Assembly: GCA_001769505.1 (NCBI GenBank)
Contig: MEOF01000021.1
Coordinates: forward strand, 1 to 49,083
DNA length: 49,083 nt
Origin: Bacteroidetes bacterium GWF2_33_38
GTDB taxonomy: Bacteria > Bacteroidota > Bacteroidia > Bacteroidales > GWF2-33-38
Reading direction: 5' to 3'
Shown: positions 1-9,416 of the stretch, piece after piece
How positions within the stretch are numbered: position 1 is the first letter of the stretch
How the letters are laid out: every line of letters starts with the position of its first letter
Notes under the pieces: model-generated
What the model saw: only the letters and a program-made list of their open reading frames with translations
What the model was told of the DNA's origin: nothing
The model's database searches: none
Made by a program: the position numbers and the translations under genes

Positions 1-55
1 GCTTGCGATTTACAAAGTTATATGATATTATCATTTTAAATCGTTTTTATAGGGG

Positions 56-135
56 CTTTGCCAAAGTTGATTTTAACCAAAGTATAGCACGCTGATAATC
101 AGCAATATTTCAACTCAATGCAAACTTTGGCAAAG
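56..135. repeat. Inverted repeat in intergenic DNA (REP-like)
   Basis: CTTTGCCAAAGTT at 56-68 is matched by its exact reverse complement AACTTTGGCAAAG at 123-135, and each arm is itself nearly palindromic (CTTTG/CAAAG). It lies downstream of the DMT permease gene, which ends at 181 on the minus strand, so it could be a dispersed intergenic palindrome or a loose terminator. No gene was seen in 1-180. Confidence 0.4.
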
Positions 136-180
136 TTCTTAAAATCAGAGCCATACAAAAATTAACCGAACTATTGTAAG

Positions 181-1104
181 TTAGAACTCCATCTTTATAA
201 GAATTATTGAAATAATCGCCATACCGACCACAATCATTTTCTTATAATCGAAGTTTTCTTTAAAGAATATAACCGATAAAATTATCGGAATTATAAACGA
301 GTTTGATGATATTCCCTGCACCAAAGAAAGTGGACCGGTTTCAAAAGCATTTAAGACCAAAAAGTACCCTACAAAATTCAAAATCCCAATGATAATTCCA
401 AAAACTAAAGTTTTTCGCTTAGTTGCAATATCAATAAACGATAACTTTTTTGAAAAAATGGTATGATTGAAAATAAAAGTATATAACATTACAAAAGTGT
501 ACGATATAAAAATGTAATTCAATTTTGAAACCTCAGTTGAAGCAAATTTTCCAGTAAGCATCGAAATTGAAGTCGAAAAAGCAGCCAAAACGGCAAATAT
601 CAGCCCTATAATTTGAATGTTAGAATTCACATGTTCGACTCTAACTTTATTTGATTTATCGTTAATATTAAAACTAATATAAACAAGCATCGAAAGCGAA
701 ATCAAAATTCCTATCCATTGCGATAAAGTTGGTTTATCGTTAAACAAAACCAAGGCGTAAACGATTAAAAAAACTGAATTCAATTTACTAACTGGAAATA
801 CAATTGATGAAGGGATGCGTTCGAGAGCTTTTATTTTTACAATGCTTCCCAACGCAAAAAATGCTGAATTAATCGCCGCAAAAAATAGTAAGGATTTTAT
901 ATCGACAAACTCGCTTCCGGTAATTAAAATAATACCAAACGACAAAATTGAAATTGTAGCTGCCGATTTGTTTATTATTTGATGTGCTTGACAATTGTGC
1001 ATAGCAGCAACTTTGTACATATAATCTACAATTCCGTAAATAATCGTAAAAATTATGGTACAAAAAAACCAATTAAGATTTATATACTGTAAAAATTGTT
1101 CCAT
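181..1104 (-). CDS. EamA/DMT-family transporter
   Basis: This 307-residue protein is almost entirely hydrophobic, with about ten predicted membrane helices in two similar halves, as in EamA (drug/metabolite transporter, DMT) permeases. The second half has the family's typical late helices, including a GPLSLVQGISS stretch near residue 260 and a terminal I/V-rich helix. DMT proteins are inner-membrane exporters or permeases for small metabolites, and the substrate cannot be read from sequence. It is the last gene of a minus-strand run. The hairpin just upstream (1132-1159) separates it from the T9SS protein gene behind it, so it probably has its own promoter. Confidence 0.8.
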   Translation of the reverse strand: MEQFLQYINLNWFFCTIIFTIIYGIVDYMYKVAAMHNCQAHQIINKSAATISILSFGIILITGSEFVDIKSLLFFAAINSAFFALGSIVKIKALERIPSSIVFPVSKLNSVFLIVYALVLFNDKPTLSQWIGILISLSMLVYISFNINDKSNKVRVEHVNSNIQIIGLIFAVLAAFSTSISMLTGKFASTEVSKLNYIFISYTFVMLYTFIFNHTIFSKKLSFIDIATKRKTLVFGIIIGILNFVGYFLVLNAFETGPLSLVQGISSNSFIIPIILSVIFFKENFDYKKMIVVGMAIISIILIKMEF

Positions 1105-1131
1105 CTAATATTGAAATACAAAGTAACAAAA

Positions 1132-1159
1132 AAAGGATGTTCTTTTTTGAACATCCTTT
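1132..1159 (-). terminator. Rho-independent terminator of the T9SS protein gene at 1196-4276
   Basis: AAAGGATGTTC and GAACATCCTTT form a perfect 11-bp stem with a 6-nt loop. Read on the minus strand it is followed by a run of seven T, and it lies 37 nt past the stop codon at 1196. Confidence 0.8.
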
Positions 1160-1195
1160 CAAATATGAATTTTTTCTTACAAAGTTTTATCACGC

Positions 1196-4100
1196 TTATT
1201 TAAACAAAACTTTTTCAACAAATACATTTGCTTTTGTTTTAACTTTTACAAAGTAAATTCCTTTTACGTTTTTTGAACGATAAGTATATTTCAATTCTTT
1301 GTTGTGCAATTTTATTTCTTCTGTTTTAATACCCAAACAATTATAAATTTCGATAGTTTCAATTGGCTCTTTTGCTTTGATTGTTATTTGCCCTGTTGAT
1401 GGATTTGGAAATATTAGAACCGTTTTTTTATTTGTTACATCAATTACAGGAATTGAATTTATAAGCAATGTATCACAAACTATGTTGCGTGTTGTATTTG
1501 TAATTATTGGCAAATTAAAATCGAAATATATTCCTGCATTATTTTCTAGAACAGTTCCTTTTTCAAGATTTTGAATTTGATTAATGTTGTATGTAACAAA
1601 TCCATGACTTTCAGGCTCATTTGTATTACTATCGGGAAGTAGAATATTATCGAATCGCCATTCAATTATTCTATCGCCATATATTCGGCATGTGCTATTA
1701 TGACTTGTAACACCAAATGCCACACTTTCAATATCTAAATATGGCGAAATTGTATCAAGAATAATTACTGTAAAAGCTGTGTCAGTACCTGTATTTTGGA
1801 AATCAATTTTATATTGAAGTTGTGTGTTTTGAGGTATATATTTCTCGTTTGTTAAGCCTTTTGGGCTTACTGTTTTTTCGTTAGGGTCATAAGAACCTAT
1901 TATTTCGTGGCAATCGATATCAATATTTGGCGAAGCATCATCATTTGCAACAATTGTTACAAATCCCAAAGATGGACTTAAGGAGTTTCCACAAAGCTCG
2001 ACTGTTGCTTGTGGATGACTGTTTCCGGGATGTTCCGGTCTTTGATCAGCTTCCAATCGAATGGTTTGTCCATTTGCTTCGTAGCATTTAATTAAACTGT
2101 CGCCTGCTGAAAGTTGAAATGTTAAAGAATCAATCAAATAATTGTCGTAAAATACTCTTATATAGCTTATTCCTGTCATACTCTCGCCATTGTTTTTAAC
2201 CACAAAGCAGACTAAACTATCTCCTGTGCATTCTCCTGTAACAGTTATACTTGACTTATCCCAAATAGAATCAACTTCTACGCATAAAGAGTCAGGAAAA
2301 ATGCGAGCTTCTGTACATAATGTTTGTCCTAACATTGCATCGCACGAAACATTACTTGTAATTATAAATTGTCCTGTTTGATTTTGATTAAGCGTTCCAA
2401 CATCAAATGTATATGTGTTGTTTTCAACATTAGTCCAAGGCAATGTACTACTTAAAGGATTTACATATTCATCGAGATTTATTTTTATATATGTTTCTTC
2501 TGATAGAACTAAGCCTGTATTGCTATATGAAACATAATATTGATTATTTGAAAAACATCGGCGTAATCTTGGTGTTGAAATACTAACATTTAATAATGGA
2601 CACAATATATTTGCTTTATTGGCAAATAAAATATCCGTTACTGCATCGTTTTCAGGTGTTATATGTACATAATATTGTTGATTTTCTGGACAGCTTTCGC
2701 TCCAATACTCATTTGGTAGAACTTGCTTAATATTATATGTTCCTGTGTCAACAAATAATGTGTAATTTCCTAACGAATCAGTTGTTGCATATCTGATTTC
2801 GGGTTCAGTTTTGATTATTACATTTGGAATTCCAACTTCTGTTGAATCCTTAATGCAATTTTCGTTTTCGTCGAAATAAACACTTCCTTTTATAGTTGAG
2901 TTACAATAACCACAATACTTTATCAAATATTGATTATATTCTATTCCTCCTCCGTAAGCAATTACATAAACATTATTTTTACTGTCAAGAGTAATTGACG
3001 TCGCAATATTATATCCATATTCCCAATTTTTAACACTAATCCAAACCCTTTGATTATTGGAATCAATTTTTTCAGTAATAAAATATGTTCCATAATTTAT
3101 TGAATCCTCTTTATAATATAAATAACCTGAGCAATATAAATTACTCTTATTATCTATTTCAAAACTGGTTATTGCTCCTTTTCCTCCAAATGAACTTGTT
3201 GACCATTCTTTATGATATATTTCATTCCATAAAGAATCATATTGCACAGAAATCATCGTTTTTTCAGGATTGTTTGAATTATTTATCGAAAAATATTGAC
3301 GATGAATTATATTGGCTGAATCAATTGTGAAATTTGAAATTGATGTCGTTGTATCTACGTTAGCAAGCAATAGGTTTCCCGAATTATTATATTTTAACTT
3401 CACGGTAAGGAAATGATTCCCACTAACACTATTGTTGTAAGATCCCCCACCCAAAACATAAACATTATCATTATTCCCTAAATTTATAAAAGATTTATTA
3501 AATACGTTAATAATGTTTGAGTCAGGATATTCAAAAGCATTTGACCAAGATAATTGACCAATCGAATTATATTTATTCGTTATAAATCCATATGTATTTG
3601 CACTTACTTTTCCTGAAATTGAAACATAAACATTTTTTTCATTATCAACAAATAAGTTATTTATAAAATCTGTTCCATTCCACTGATTACCATATATTGT
3701 AGCCCACTTTTGAAATCCATTAGAGTCATATTTTACTATTATTGCATCGGTGTAATTTGTTAAGGCATCAGCATCTTCAATATTTCCAATAACATAAACT
3801 TCATTATATTTTACTAAAATAGAGACTGGAGCATTATTTAAACTATCTGGAGCATTATAAACCACATCGAACAACAATAATCCATTAGTCGAATATCTAA
3901 GTGTTAAAAAATCTTCGTCAATAGATGCTAAAATATAAATATAGTTTTCTTCAATTATCATTTGCTTAAAATGACATGATCTTTGTGGATAGTTTGCATA
4001 ATATTTTTTCCAAATTACAACTCCTGAGCTATCATATTTTGAGATAAGTATTTGAGATTTTTCTTCTCCCCAATAGTTTCCTGCAACATAAATATAGCCA

Positions 4101-4276
4101 TCGCTATGTACAGTAACATTAGAATAATGTCCTGAAAAATTTTCATCATTAAGATTCTTAACCGTCCATTCGTCTGAAATATTTTGAGCTTCTGTGCCAA
4201 TATTTACGATAAGAAACCATGCTAATATTAAAATTATTTTTGTTTTCATGGTTTTAAATTGTTTAGATTGTTTCAT
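1196..4276 (-). CDS. Secreted multidomain protein with T9SS type A sorting domain
   Basis: This 1026-residue protein is exported and probably surface-bound. A signal peptide ending near TEAQ follows MKTKIILILAWF; that second ATG, at 4249, fits an export signal better than the annotated first ATG. Residues 30-460 carry repeats of the kind xxVKYDSNGxxxW, as in SBBP-type beta-propellers. Around residue 475 there is an SdrD/CNA-B-like fold (GSVYFDENENCIKD), then a conserved GSYDPNEK domain near residue 800. The last 80 residues are a T9SS type A domain (IFPNPSTG, GIYFVKV, terminal EKVLFK), which targets the protein through the type IX secretion pore. Ligand and role are unknown. It is followed by a strong terminator. 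Confidence 0.85.
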   Translation of the reverse strand: MKQSKQFKTMKTKIILILAWFLIVNIGTEAQNISDEWTVKNLNDENFSGHYSNVTVHSDGYIYVAGNYWGEEKSQILISKYDSSGVVIWKKYYANYPQRSCHFKQMIIEENYIYILASIDEDFLTLRYSTNGLLLFDVVYNAPDSLNNAPVSILVKYNEVYVIGNIEDADALTNYTDAIIVKYDSNGFQKWATIYGNQWNGTDFINNLFVDNEKNVYVSISGKVSANTYGFITNKYNSIGQLSWSNAFEYPDSNIINVFNKSFINLGNNDNVYVLGGGSYNNSVSGNHFLTVKLKYNNSGNLLLANVDTTTSISNFTIDSANIIHRQYFSINNSNNPEKTMISVQYDSLWNEIYHKEWSTSSFGGKGAITSFEIDNKSNLYCSGYLYYKEDSINYGTYFITEKIDSNNQRVWISVKNWEYGYNIATSITLDSKNNVYVIAYGGGIEYNQYLIKYCGYCNSTIKGSVYFDENENCIKDSTEVGIPNVIIKTEPEIRYATTDSLGNYTLFVDTGTYNIKQVLPNEYWSESCPENQQYYVHITPENDAVTDILFANKANILCPLLNVSISTPRLRRCFSNNQYYVSYSNTGLVLSEETYIKINLDEYVNPLSSTLPWTNVENNTYTFDVGTLNQNQTGQFIITSNVSCDAMLGQTLCTEARIFPDSLCVEVDSIWDKSSITVTGECTGDSLVCFVVKNNGESMTGISYIRVFYDNYLIDSLTFQLSAGDSLIKCYEANGQTIRLEADQRPEHPGNSHPQATVELCGNSLSPSLGFVTIVANDDASPNIDIDCHEIIGSYDPNEKTVSPKGLTNEKYIPQNTQLQYKIDFQNTGTDTAFTVIILDTISPYLDIESVAFGVTSHNSTCRIYGDRIIEWRFDNILLPDSNTNEPESHGFVTYNINQIQNLEKGTVLENNAGIYFDFNLPIITNTTRNIVCDTLLINSIPVIDVTNKKTVLIFPNPSTGQITIKAKEPIETIEIYNCLGIKTEEIKLHNKELKYTYRSKNVKGIYFVKVKTKANVFVEKVLFK

Positions 4277-4364
4277 GTATAAATTACATTCATGTAGTTA
4301 GACGAAAAAAGTTTAAAAAAGTTGTTTTTTTTGGTATATCTGCTAAATAATAGCAATAAAAAAA

Positions 4365-4495
4365 GAGACTGTGTAAAAAGTCAAGTTTTTTTGTCATTCT
4401 GAACGTAGTGAAGAATCTAAATGATTAAAATATAACACATTAAGATTTCTCGCATTCGCTCGAAATGACAAGCTAGACACTTTTTATAAAGCCTC
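4365..4495. repeat. MITE-like nested palindromic element
   Basis: Outer inverted arms lie at 4365-4382 (GAGACTGTGTAAAAAGTC) and 4476-4495 (GACACTTTTTATAAAGCCTC). Nested inside are arms at 4393-4418 (starting GTCATTCTGA) and 4443-4469 (ending CGAAATGAC). The inner pair resembles a hairpin type widely dispersed in bacterial genomes. No coding potential was seen. The element lies between the PNP gene and the T9SS gene, and its hairpin may also stop PNP transcripts. Confidence 0.65.
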
Positions 4496-4520
4496 CTTTC
4501 AACTATAATTTAAAAGAAAC

Positions 4521-5336
4521 TTATAACGATTTAATCAATTCTGTAAAAATCAAGGTCATTTTAGGTTCAACTGAACCTGCAACATCTTGAACTTCGTCGT
4601 GTGTTGTTTCTCCGTTAGGGTCGGCAGGTTCGCTACCATTTGTAATTACCGACATCCCAAAACATTTTATTCCCATGTGATGAGCCACAATAACTTCAGG
4701 CACTGTTGACATTCCGGTAGCATCAGCACCAAATTTATGAAATAATCTATATTCGGCAGGAGTTTCTAAGGTTGGACCTGAACTTCCAATATAAATTCCT
4801 TCTTGAACCTTCAAATTATTTTGTTTCGCTATTTCTTTAGCTTTTGCAATCAATTCACGATTGTATGTTTTGCTCATATCAGGAAACCGTGGACCTAATT
4901 CATTATAATTTTTACCAATTAGCGGATTGGTCGGGAAATAATTAATATGGTCGTTGATAATCATCATATCTCCTGCTTTAAAGTCAGGATTTAACCCACC
5001 AGCCGCATTTGATACAAATAAATATTTTACACCTAAAAATTTCATAACCCTTACAGGAAATGTAACAACGTCCATTGGATATCCTTCGTAAAAATGAAAT
5101 CGACCTTGCATAGCAACTACATTTTTTCCACCCAATTTTCCAAAAACCAACTTTCCACTATGCCCTTCGACCGTAGAAACCGGGAAATTAGGAATATTTT
5201 TATACTCAAAGGCAATGGCATCTTCTAATTTATTTGCTAATCCGCCTAAGCCACTTCCCAAAATAATTCCTATTTCAGGCTCGTTTTTAATTCTTTCTTT
5301 TAAGAAAGTCGCTGTACTTTTAAATTTTTCTATCAT
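4521..5336 (-). CDS. punA: Purine-nucleoside phosphorylase, trimeric (class II PNP/MTAP superfamily)
   Basis: The enzyme cleaves inosine or guanosine (or deoxy forms) with phosphate to give the free base and (deoxy)ribose 1-phosphate in purine salvage. The 271 residues match the usual length of trimeric PNPs. Visible landmarks are the phosphate loop GSGLGG (27-32), VEGHSG with His59, QGRFHFYEG (77-85), SNAAGG (109-114), ETPAEY with the base-binding Glu191, GMS (208-210) and ITN with Asn233, the Asn expected for 6-oxopurine nucleosides. It is divergent from the deaminase gene at 5530, and both act on purine nucleosides. The start at 5336 gives a normal N-terminus. Confidence 0.92.
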   Translation of the reverse strand: MIEKFKSTATFLKERIKNEPEIGIILGSGLGGLANKLEDAIAFEYKNIPNFPVSTVEGHSGKLVFGKLGGKNVVAMQGRFHFYEGYPMDVVTFPVRVMKFLGVKYLFVSNAAGGLNPDFKAGDMMIINDHINYFPTNPLIGKNYNELGPRFPDMSKTYNRELIAKAKEIAKQNNLKVQEGIYIGSSGPTLETPAEYRLFHKFGADATGMSTVPEVIVAHHMGIKCFGMSVITNGSEPADPNGETTHDEVQDVAGSVEPKMTLIFTELIKSL

Positions 5337-5529
5337 ACTGAAAATCTTTCATTAGTGATTTTTTTAAACCGAGTTTAAAAAATTATAATTAACTTTGCTA
5401 AATTTTATCTACTAAAGATTAAATAAATTGCTTAGCAAATTAATAAAAAAATATTTAAAATAAAAATACTTATTATTTATATCAACTTATTTTACTGATA
5501 ATAAGACTGATACATTAAACGAATAAAAA

Positions 5530-6888
5530 ATGAAATTTGATTACAAAGGAGCACAAAAAGTAGACCTCATTATTGAAGGAGGTATTATTGCAACAGTTAA
5601 CGATAAAACAGGTATCGTAAGTAAAGACAAAGTTATAGTTATTGACAAAACTAAAATCATATTTGTTGGAAATAAAACCGATGCTATAAATGTTTATTCA
5701 GCAAATGATGTGATTGATGCATCAGATAAATTAGTATTACCTGGCTTGGTTAATTCGCACACACATACCCCAATGACATTGTTTCGCGGAGTTGCCGACG
5801 ATATTGTATTAAAAGATTGGCTTTACGAATATGTTTTTCCACTCGAAGCAAAATACATCAATAAAGAGAATACTCGATTAGGGGCAAAACTTGCATTTAT
5901 TGAGATGATTAGAACAGGGACAACCACTTTCAATGATATGTATTATTTTACCGACGATATTGCTCAAGTTGCTGAAGAAGCTGGTTTACGAGCTGTTTTA
6001 TCCGAAGGTTTAATTGACTTTCCATCGCCGAACACAAAAACGCCGGAAGAAGGCTTTAAATATACCGAAGACCTTTTGAATAAATACAAAAACAACGAAT
6101 TAATTACCATTGCTACGGCTGCTCATGCTCCGTACACTTGTTCACCCGAATTATTAAAAAAATCGAAAGCATTAGCCGATAAATATAATGTTCCTTATCA
6201 CATTCACCTTTCAGAAACGGCTTGGGAAGTTGGAATCATTAAAGAAAAGTATGGAAAAACACCTACGCAGCATTTAGATAATTTAGGAATCCTTGGCGAA
6301 AACGTAATTGCAGCACATAGCGTACATCTCACCCCTGAAGATTTGAAAATATATGCAAAAAGAAAAGTTGGCGTAGCTCACAATCCTCAATGCAATATGA
6401 AACTTTCGAGTGGTGCTGCTCCAATTCCAGAAATGTTGGCTATGGGTATAAAAGTTGGATTGGGAACCGATGGAGTTGTTAGCAACAACGATTTAGATAT
6501 GTTTGGCGAGATGAAAACTTGCTCGATTTTACACAAATTTGTTAGCAATAATCCTACCGTAACAAGTGCAAAAACAGTTTTTGAACTATCAACACTTGGA
6601 AGTGCCAAAGTGTTAGGCATGGAGGATAAAATTGGTTCGATTGACGTTGGTAAAAAGGCTGATTTAATTATTATTGACTTACATAGACCACATTTAACTC
6701 CAATGTATAATTTATATTCTCAAATCGTATTTGCCATGAAAGGCAGCGACGTTGAAACGGTTATCGTGAATGGTAGAATAATTATGAAAGAAAATAAATT
6801 ATTAACTATTGATGAAGATAAAGTTATCGCTGAAGTTAATGAGTTTGCCAAAGAAATTAAAACATTGAAAAAATATAAACTTGATTAA
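5530..6888 (+). CDS. mtaD: 5'-methylthioadenosine/S-adenosylhomocysteine deaminase-like amidohydrolase
   Basis: This 452-residue metal-dependent hydrolase belongs to the TrzN/ATZ/MTA-SAH deaminase group of the amidohydrolase superfamily. The metal site is visible as HTHTP with His77 and His79, a later HIHLSETAWE segment, AAHSVHL, and GTDGVVSNNDLDM carrying the catalytic Asp. The family removes the amino group of S-adenosylhomocysteine, methylthioadenosine or adenosine. Placement opposite a purine nucleoside phosphorylase suggests deamination followed by phosphorolysis of the inosine-type product. The exact substrate cannot be told from sequence, and some relatives act on guanine or cytosine derivatives. 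The next gene begins 6 nt after the stop, so the two are probably co-transcribed. Confidence 0.85.
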   Translation: MKFDYKGAQKVDLIIEGGIIATVNDKTGIVSKDKVIVIDKTKIIFVGNKTDAINVYSANDVIDASDKLVLPGLVNSHTHTPMTLFRGVADDIVLKDWLYEYVFPLEAKYINKENTRLGAKLAFIEMIRTGTTTFNDMYYFTDDIAQVAEEAGLRAVLSEGLIDFPSPNTKTPEEGFKYTEDLLNKYKNNELITIATAAHAPYTCSPELLKKSKALADKYNVPYHIHLSETAWEVGIIKEKYGKTPTQHLDNLGILGENVIAAHSVHLTPEDLKIYAKRKVGVAHNPQCNMKLSSGAAPIPEMLAMGIKVGLGTDGVVSNNDLDMFGEMKTCSILHKFVSNNPTVTSAKTVFELSTLGSAKVLGMEDKIGSIDVGKKADLIIIDLHRPHLTPMYNLYSQIVFAMKGSDVETVIVNGRIIMKENKLLTIDEDKVIAEVNEFAKEIKTLKKYKLD

Positions 6889-6894
6889 AAAATT

Positions 6895-7683
6895 ATGAAA
6901 TTCGGGATAGCCAACATCAGTTCAATTCCTTTACGTCGTGAACCTGCAGAATCGAGCGAGATGATGACCGAAATATTGTTCGGCGAACATTTTGAAATAG
7001 TTGAATTAATTGATCGTTGGGCAAAAATTAAACTGAATTTTGATAATTACATTGGATGGATTGACAAAAAAATGATTCAAGAAATCACGGAAGAATTTTT
7101 CAATGGAATTACACAGAACAATACTTTTGTAAGCCAACTATTTATCAATAACATTGAAAATAAGAGTACAAAACAAACTTTTTATATCGGCGGAGGTAGT
7201 TCGTTCCCATTTTTTAGAAACGAAACAAAATGTTTCTTTTTAGGCGAACACGAATACGAACTGCTCGAAGATATTAAAAGTTGTTCGTCATGCGATATTC
7301 GAAAGCGAATAATTGATTCGGCGATGCAATATATGAATAGTGCGTATTTGTGGGGAGGACGCAATCCGTTTGGAATCGACTGTTCGGGCTTAACACAAGT
7401 CGCGTATAAAATACACGGAATCAATATTAATCGTGATGCACGAAAACAAATTGAACATGGGTCAAATATTGACTTTATCGACAATGCAAAAAATGCTGAC
7501 CTTGCTTTTTTCGATAACAGTGATGGAATTATTACTCATGTTGGATTAGTTCTTGAAGGAGGAAAAATTCTTCATGCTTCGGGGAAAGTTCGAATTGACA
7601 AACTCGACCACCAAGGAATTTATAACGAAGAACGAAAAATATATACTCACAAGTTGAGAATGATAAAAGACATTTTGGGATAA
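6895..7683 (+). CDS. NlpC/P60 (C40) cell-wall peptidase with N-terminal SH3-type domain
   Basis: This 262-residue protein has an SH3b-like N-terminal half and a C-terminal NlpC/P60 papain-like domain. The catalytic triad is visible: Cys163 in GIDCSGL, His215 in ITHVGLV and His227 in ILHASG. The layout resembles YkfC-type gamma-D-glutamyl-L-diamino acid endopeptidases of Bacteroides, which trim peptidoglycan peptides during recycling. I see no clear signal peptide from the chosen ATG, so the protein may be cytoplasmic and act on recycled muropeptides. It starts 6 nt after the deaminase stop and its end converges with the PAS gene, leaving a 17-nt gap. Confidence 0.88.
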   Translation: MKFGIANISSIPLRREPAESSEMMTEILFGEHFEIVELIDRWAKIKLNFDNYIGWIDKKMIQEITEEFFNGITQNNTFVSQLFINNIENKSTKQTFYIGGGSSFPFFRNETKCFFLGEHEYELLEDIKSCSSCDIRKRIIDSAMQYMNSAYLWGGRNPFGIDCSGLTQVAYKIHGININRDARKQIEHGSNIDFIDNAKNADLAFFDNSDGIITHVGLVLEGGKILHASGKVRIDKLDHQGIYNEERKIYTHKLRMIKDILG

Positions 7684-7700
7684 CAGGGTAAAAAAACTTG

Positions 7701-9398
7701 TTATTTTATTCTCTGAACGTGCTCAACAACTGATTCAACTTGATTGTTTTCGTCAAGAAGAGGATAGATTCTTATCCGACGCTTGATTCCATCTATCGGA
7801 TTTACTGCTTCATATTCTTTTAGTTTTCCAGTTTCAAAAACCTCTTTTGCATGGCAATTTTCACAAATCTGCTCGTTTTGAAAAAAAGCTTTATGGCATT
7901 TAGGTTCTTGCTTGTGGGTTTCTGTAAAATATTCGTGATCTTTCCAATTACAAAGTTGTATATTGTGATTTTTATCAATAATGGTAAACAAATCAGGAGA
8001 AGCCTCAATTGCATTGATTAATACCTTTTGTGTTTTATTAAGTTCCGTTACTACTCTTTTTCTGTCGGAAATATCAAATGCCGAGCCCAATAATGCAGGT
8101 TTGCTTTGATACAAGAAGTATGAAGCAGAAAAATCTAACCAAATTATATTTCGTGTTTTCTGATTAACAATTCTGAATTCGTAACGTGTCGGAACATCTT
8201 CGCCTTGCTGTCTGGCAAGCCCTCGTTCTTTGACTAATTCTCTATCTTGCTCATAAATCACGTCCCAAAAACTATATTTTGCAAGCTCTTCAATTGTTAA
8301 TCCCAACATCTCTAAACCAGCTTTGTTCATGTACTTAAAATTATTTTCCTGAACAATAAACATTGCAGTAGGCGTAGTTTCAGCAACCGATCTGAATTTC
8401 GATTCACTTTCGGATAGCTGTTGCTCCATTTTCTTTTTCGAATCAATATCTCGAACTAGGGCTAGGATAAAATGTTGATCCATAAAAACAAATTTACTCA
8501 ACATCACTTCAGTCCAAAATACTTCTCCACTAAACTTAGAATGTTGCCATTCGAAACGTTGCGGTTTGTCTTTCAATGCGTCTTTAATTTTAGCATCGGC
8601 TTTACTTTTTGAGTCAACGCCATCGGCTTGAATACCCGGAGAAAACTTCAATGGCGACTGCATAATTATCTGATCGTAAGAGCATTTGAGTAATTCTGTC
8701 GCTTTTTTATTGCAATCGATAAAAATACCACCTTTCATTATAAATATTGCATCATTTGCCGATTCGTACAGAATTTGATATTTATTTTCCTTTTCTTTTA
8801 ATTCGGTTTCAACTTTTTTGTAATCGGTAATATCGTGTGCAATTCCTTCAATAGAGAGTATCTCATTATTATCATCTAAAACAGGGAACTCACGTATCTC
8901 AAAATTTTTAATTCCGCCTTTCGAATCGAATAAAATGGTTTCATATGGTGGTAATTTTATTCCACTATTGTGTAAACGCTTATGCTTTTCAAAAACATTT
9001 ATAGCTAATTTATCGGCATTGTATTTTGCAGTGTTGGTATTAAATTCTTTTTGTGCACACAATAATACTTTTTCAATAGAAGGACTGATGTAAGCAAAAT
9101 TTTTATCAATATCGTGCCGGAAATAGAAACAATTGCTGTTTAGATTATCTAAAAATCTTTCGAATCTTCCATTATCATTGTGTACGCTAATATCATCTTT
9201 AATTTTTTTTGAAAAAAGTTTATACGCATACATGAAAATACCTAATACAATTACTACATAAAAAATACTATGGAGTGGAAAAATATCAACTAAAAAGAAC
9301 TCAAAAATGCCAAACCAAATTATTGAAAATATGCTAAATAAGCCAACTACTTTTAAAACATTTTGGCTTTCTATGATTTGTTGACTTTTTACATTCAT
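7701..9398 (-). CDS. Membrane protein with tandem PAS domains and no output domain
   Basis: This 565-residue protein has two N-terminal membrane helices (about residues 15-58) and then about four PAS/PAC units, with typical linkers such as EGIAHDITDYKK and LLGSAFDISDRKR. The last PAS carries a Cys cluster (KCH, then ICENCHA), as seen in many bacterial PAS domains. The chain stops right after EHVQRIK, where sensor kinases usually continue with a linker and HisKA/HATPase domains. No kinase, GGDEF or regulator domain is present. It may be a truncated sensor kinase or a sensor acting through protein contacts. It lies 18 nt behind the PKD gene on the same strand, so they could be co-transcribed. 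Confidence 0.8.
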   Translation of the reverse strand: MNVKSQQIIESQNVLKVVGLFSIFSIIWFGIFEFFLVDIFPLHSIFYVVIVLGIFMYAYKLFSKKIKDDISVHNDNGRFERFLDNLNSNCFYFRHDIDKNFAYISPSIEKVLLCAQKEFNTNTAKYNADKLAINVFEKHKRLHNSGIKLPPYETILFDSKGGIKNFEIREFPVLDDNNEILSIEGIAHDITDYKKVETELKEKENKYQILYESANDAIFIMKGGIFIDCNKKATELLKCSYDQIIMQSPLKFSPGIQADGVDSKSKADAKIKDALKDKPQRFEWQHSKFSGEVFWTEVMLSKFVFMDQHFILALVRDIDSKKKMEQQLSESESKFRSVAETTPTAMFIVQENNFKYMNKAGLEMLGLTIEELAKYSFWDVIYEQDRELVKERGLARQQGEDVPTRYEFRIVNQKTRNIIWLDFSASYFLYQSKPALLGSAFDISDRKRVVTELNKTQKVLINAIEASPDLFTIIDKNHNIQLCNWKDHEYFTETHKQEPKCHKAFFQNEQICENCHAKEVFETGKLKEYEAVNPIDGIKRRIRIYPLLDENNQVESVVEHVQRIK

Positions 9399-9416
9399 TA
9401 TTACACGTAATAAACT

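Noticed and set aside
7182-7484. 100-aa minus-strand ORF inside the NlpC/P60 gene
   Set aside because: It is an antisense shadow of a gene with an intact catalytic triad.
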